Assembly: GCA_900751815.1 (NCBI GenBank)
Contig: CAADST010000069.1
Span: forward strand, 1 to 6,297
Direction of reading: 5' to 3'
Length of the DNA: 6,297 nt
DNA from: Bacilli bacterium
Lineage (GTDB): Bacteria; Bacillota_I; Bacilli_A; RF39; UBA660
The position numbers and the translations under genes were made by a program. Numbering within the stretch: the first letter of the stretch is position 1; each line of letters starts with the position of its first letter. The notes below the pieces were generated by a model. That model worked only from the letters and a program-made list of their open reading frames with translations. It was not told where the DNA came from and made no database searches. Below are positions 4,852 through 6,297 of the stretch, piece after piece.

Positions 4852-5989
4852 AACATTATTAATACTTAAAAAAGAATTAAGAGAAGTATTTCGGGATAAG
4901 AAATCTTTAGCTATGATGCTGATAATTCCAGTTTTAATACCTTTAATAATTATTGGTATGTCAGCATTATTTGAAAGTGAAACAAGTACCGATGTTAACA
5001 CTTATAATAAAATTGGTTTTAACTATGAACTTAGTGATATAGAATTAGAAATATTGGATTCATTAGAAATAGATTATAGCATTAATGATACAGAATCTTT
5101 AGAGGAGGAATTTAACAAGCAAGAAATAAACTCTTATATAACTAAAGAAAATAATCATTATGTTATTAATTATGATTCTGCTAACATTGAAAGTTCTGGT
5201 AGTGCCTCTTTGGCGGAATCTTTCTTAGAAACTTACAAAAGTGTTTTAGAAAATAATTATTTATTAAATAATAATGTAGATGTATCTGAATTTAATAATT
5301 TATTAACATATGAAGAAAAAACACAAGAACAACAAAATTATTTTGCTAATTATATTGTCAATTACGCCTTTTTATTTATTTTAATGGCTATAACAGTCTC
5401 TGCAACATATCCCGCAACAGATGCAACTGCTGGTGAAAAAGAAAGAGGTACATTAGAAACATTACTTACATTCCCAATTAAAAGTAAAGATATAATCATT
5501 GGAAAATTATTAAGTGTAACATTATCATCAATAATCACTGGTGTTCTTGGTTTAATATTATCAGTTCTAGCTATTTTATATGTGGGTAATACCTATGATA
5601 TATATAGCGGCAGTACATTATTAAATGCATCCATAATTATATATGCTCTTATTATTATAATTGCTTATTCAATAATGATCAGTGGTTTATGTATTGCTAT
5701 TGCTAGTATGTCTGCATCTTTTAAAGAAGCTCAAAGTGCTTTAACTCCACTGACATTTATTGCTTTTTTCCCAGGCATGATTGTATTTATGATTGATATT
5801 AGTAATAATGCAATACTATCATTAATTCCATTTATTAACTTTAGTATGATATTTACTGATGTAACTAATAATAATTTAAATATTTTATATTTAATATTAA
5901 TGTTCATATCAACAATTGTAATTATTACTATAGTTATAACTTATATTATAAGACAATATAAATCAGAAAAAATACTATTTAATGAATAA
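4844..5989 (+). CDS. ABC-2 type transporter permease, NatB-like
   Basis: This 381-residue membrane subunit pairs with the preceding ATPase. It starts with a cytoplasmic amphipathic stretch and a first membrane segment (about 22-45). A large acidic, Asn/Ser-rich extracytoplasmic domain follows (about 46-165), then about five further membrane segments clustered between 170 and 368. The conserved cytoplasmic motif DATAGEKERGTLETLL (193-208) marks the NatB/ABC-2 exporter family and probably contacts the ATPase. ATG 4844 has a G-rich SD (GGGGGA, 4833-4838) five nt upstream inside the ATPase gene. The operon ends in the terminator at 5988-6013. NatAB exports sodium in Bacillus; the substrate here is inferred weakly, and antimicrobial or peptide export is not excluded. 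Confidence 0.85.
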   Translation: MNKTLLILKKELREVFRDKKSLAMMLIIPVLIPLIIIGMSALFESETSTDVNTYNKIGFNYELSDIELEILDSLEIDYSINDTESLEEEFNKQEINSYITKENNHYVINYDSANIESSGSASLAESFLETYKSVLENNYLLNNNVDVSEFNNLLTYEEKTQEQQNYFANYIVNYAFLFILMAITVSATYPATDATAGEKERGTLETLLTFPIKSKDIIIGKLLSVTLSSIITGVLGLILSVLAILYVGNTYDIYSGSTLLNASIIIYALIIIIAYSIMISGLCIAIASMSASFKEAQSALTPLTFIAFFPGMIVFMIDISNNAILSLIPFINFSMIFTDVTNNNLNILYLILMFISTIVIITIVITYIIRQYKSEKILFNE

Positions 5990-6013
5990 AGCAAGTCATT
6001 TTCGACTTGCTTT
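5988..6013. terminator. Strong, probably bidirectional intrinsic terminator
   Basis: AAAGCAAGTC (5988-5997) pairs perfectly with GACTTGCTTT (6004-6013) around a six-nt loop. A run of T to 6016 serves the rightward ABC operon, whose stop codon touches the stem. Leftward, the same stem is followed by a shorter tail (TTTATTCATT), so termination of the MscS gene is likely but weaker. The stem also encodes the last residues and the stop codon of the MscS gene. Confidence 0.88.
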
Positions 6014-6297
6014 TTTAGTTGTTTTTTTAGTTGTTTTTTCTACTATTTCAATATGAGGATATGGTATTTCAATTCCTTCCTTAGGAAATCTATTTTTAAT
6101 TATATAGTTTAATTTATACATATTTTCAAAAGCATCACCATTATCACTACCCCATACCCAGGCAGTTAAAACAACACCAGAATCATCAAGTTCCGACACT
6201 CGAACTTTAGGATACTCAACATCTTTATTTATTCCCCTAGGATTTGGATGATATAACTTTTCCATTTCTTCTTTTAATATAGAAATTGCTTTATCAA
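5996..6297 (-). CDS. MscS-type mechanosensitive channel, C-terminal fragment (5' end outside window)
   Basis: The frame is open from the right edge and encodes at least 99 residues. An internal ATG at 6265 could be mistaken for the start, but the ten codons before it (DKAISILKEE) continue the family's sequence without a stop and no SD precedes that ATG. The visible part is the cytoplasmic end of MscS: a DKAISILKEEMEKLY helix, HPNPRG, VRVSELDDSGVVLTAWVW, and the RFPKEGIEIPYPH segment that closes the conserved domain. MscS channels sit in the inner membrane and open on hypo-osmotic shock. After the domain comes a basic tail, KTTKKTTKKASRK, encoded partly by a 12-bp tandem repeat. The gene converges on the ABC operon, and its stop lies in their shared terminator. 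The pore helices are outside the window. Confidence 0.87.
   Translation of the reverse strand, partial: DKAISILKEEMEKLYHPNPRGINKDVEYPKVRVSELDDSGVVLTAWVWGSDNGDAFENMYKLNYIIKNRFPKEGIEIPYPHIEIVEKTTKKTTKKASRK
6011..6034. repeat. 12-bp tandem repeat encoding the basic MscS tail
   Basis: TTTTTTAGTTGT is present in two perfect copies (6011-6022 and 6023-6034), and a third begins at 6035 (five T, then C). Read leftward it encodes repeated Thr-Thr-Lys-Lys. Such short repeats can change copy number by slippage without breaking the frame, because the unit is a multiple of three. Confidence 0.85.

Noticed and set aside
5996..6265. A complete 89-residue small protein starting at ATG 6265
   Set aside because: The frame stays open upstream to the window edge with MscS-like residues and no SD precedes the ATG, so it is the end of a longer gene.

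Overview
The window is AT-rich, gene-dense bacterial DNA that looks like a low-GC Bacillota (Firmicutes), possibly a gut-type Bacilli or Tenericutes-like lineage. The support is a strong AT bias in codons and spacers, Shine-Dalgarno (SD) sites of the GGTGA/GGAGG type 3-6 nt before the start, and homologues typical of that phylum. TGG codes for Trp and TGA acts as a stop (ends of the DNA glycosylase and MscS genes), so the standard bacterial code fits and a Mycoplasma-type code does not. The lineage is an inference.

Layout. (1) Positions 1-227: the first nine codons of a leftward gene run off the left edge. A divergent intergenic region follows, with a candidate leftward promoter and an unusual block of 10-bp-phased repeats and A-tracts. 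(2) 228-707, rightward: a hypoxanthine/deoxyinosine DNA glycosylase (UDG superfamily), overlapping by 9 bp at its 3' end with a leftward, very AT-rich acyltransferase-3 family membrane protein (699-1688). (3) 1731-3987, leftward: a two-gene operon of a zinc-dependent medium-chain alcohol/polyol dehydrogenase followed by an M29 (AmpS/PepS-type) aminopeptidase. The genes are 8 nt apart, the aminopeptidase SD overlaps the dehydrogenase stop, and a terminator hairpin begins inside the last aminopeptidase codons. (4) 4008-4082: a divergent promoter region. (5) 4099-5989, rightward: a NatA/NatB-type ABC exporter, with ATPase and permease overlapping by 8 bp. (6) 5988-6013: a strong hairpin terminator shared with the convergent gene. 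(7) 5996-6297, leftward: the C-terminal end of an MscS-type mechanosensitive channel running off the right edge.

The genes do not form one pathway. They are housekeeping and envelope functions: repair of deaminated DNA, surface acyl transfer, polyol or alcohol oxidation, peptide turnover, ABC export, and osmotic protection. I see no mobile element, CRISPR array, tRNA, rRNA or defence cassette. The least ordinary features are the phased repeat/A-tract block at about 98-180, a perfect 12-bp inverted repeat inside the glycosylase gene, two terminators built partly from coding sequence, and a Tyr-to-Phe change at the likely catalytic Tyr position of the aminopeptidase. I found no clear sign of an undescribed multi-gene system.
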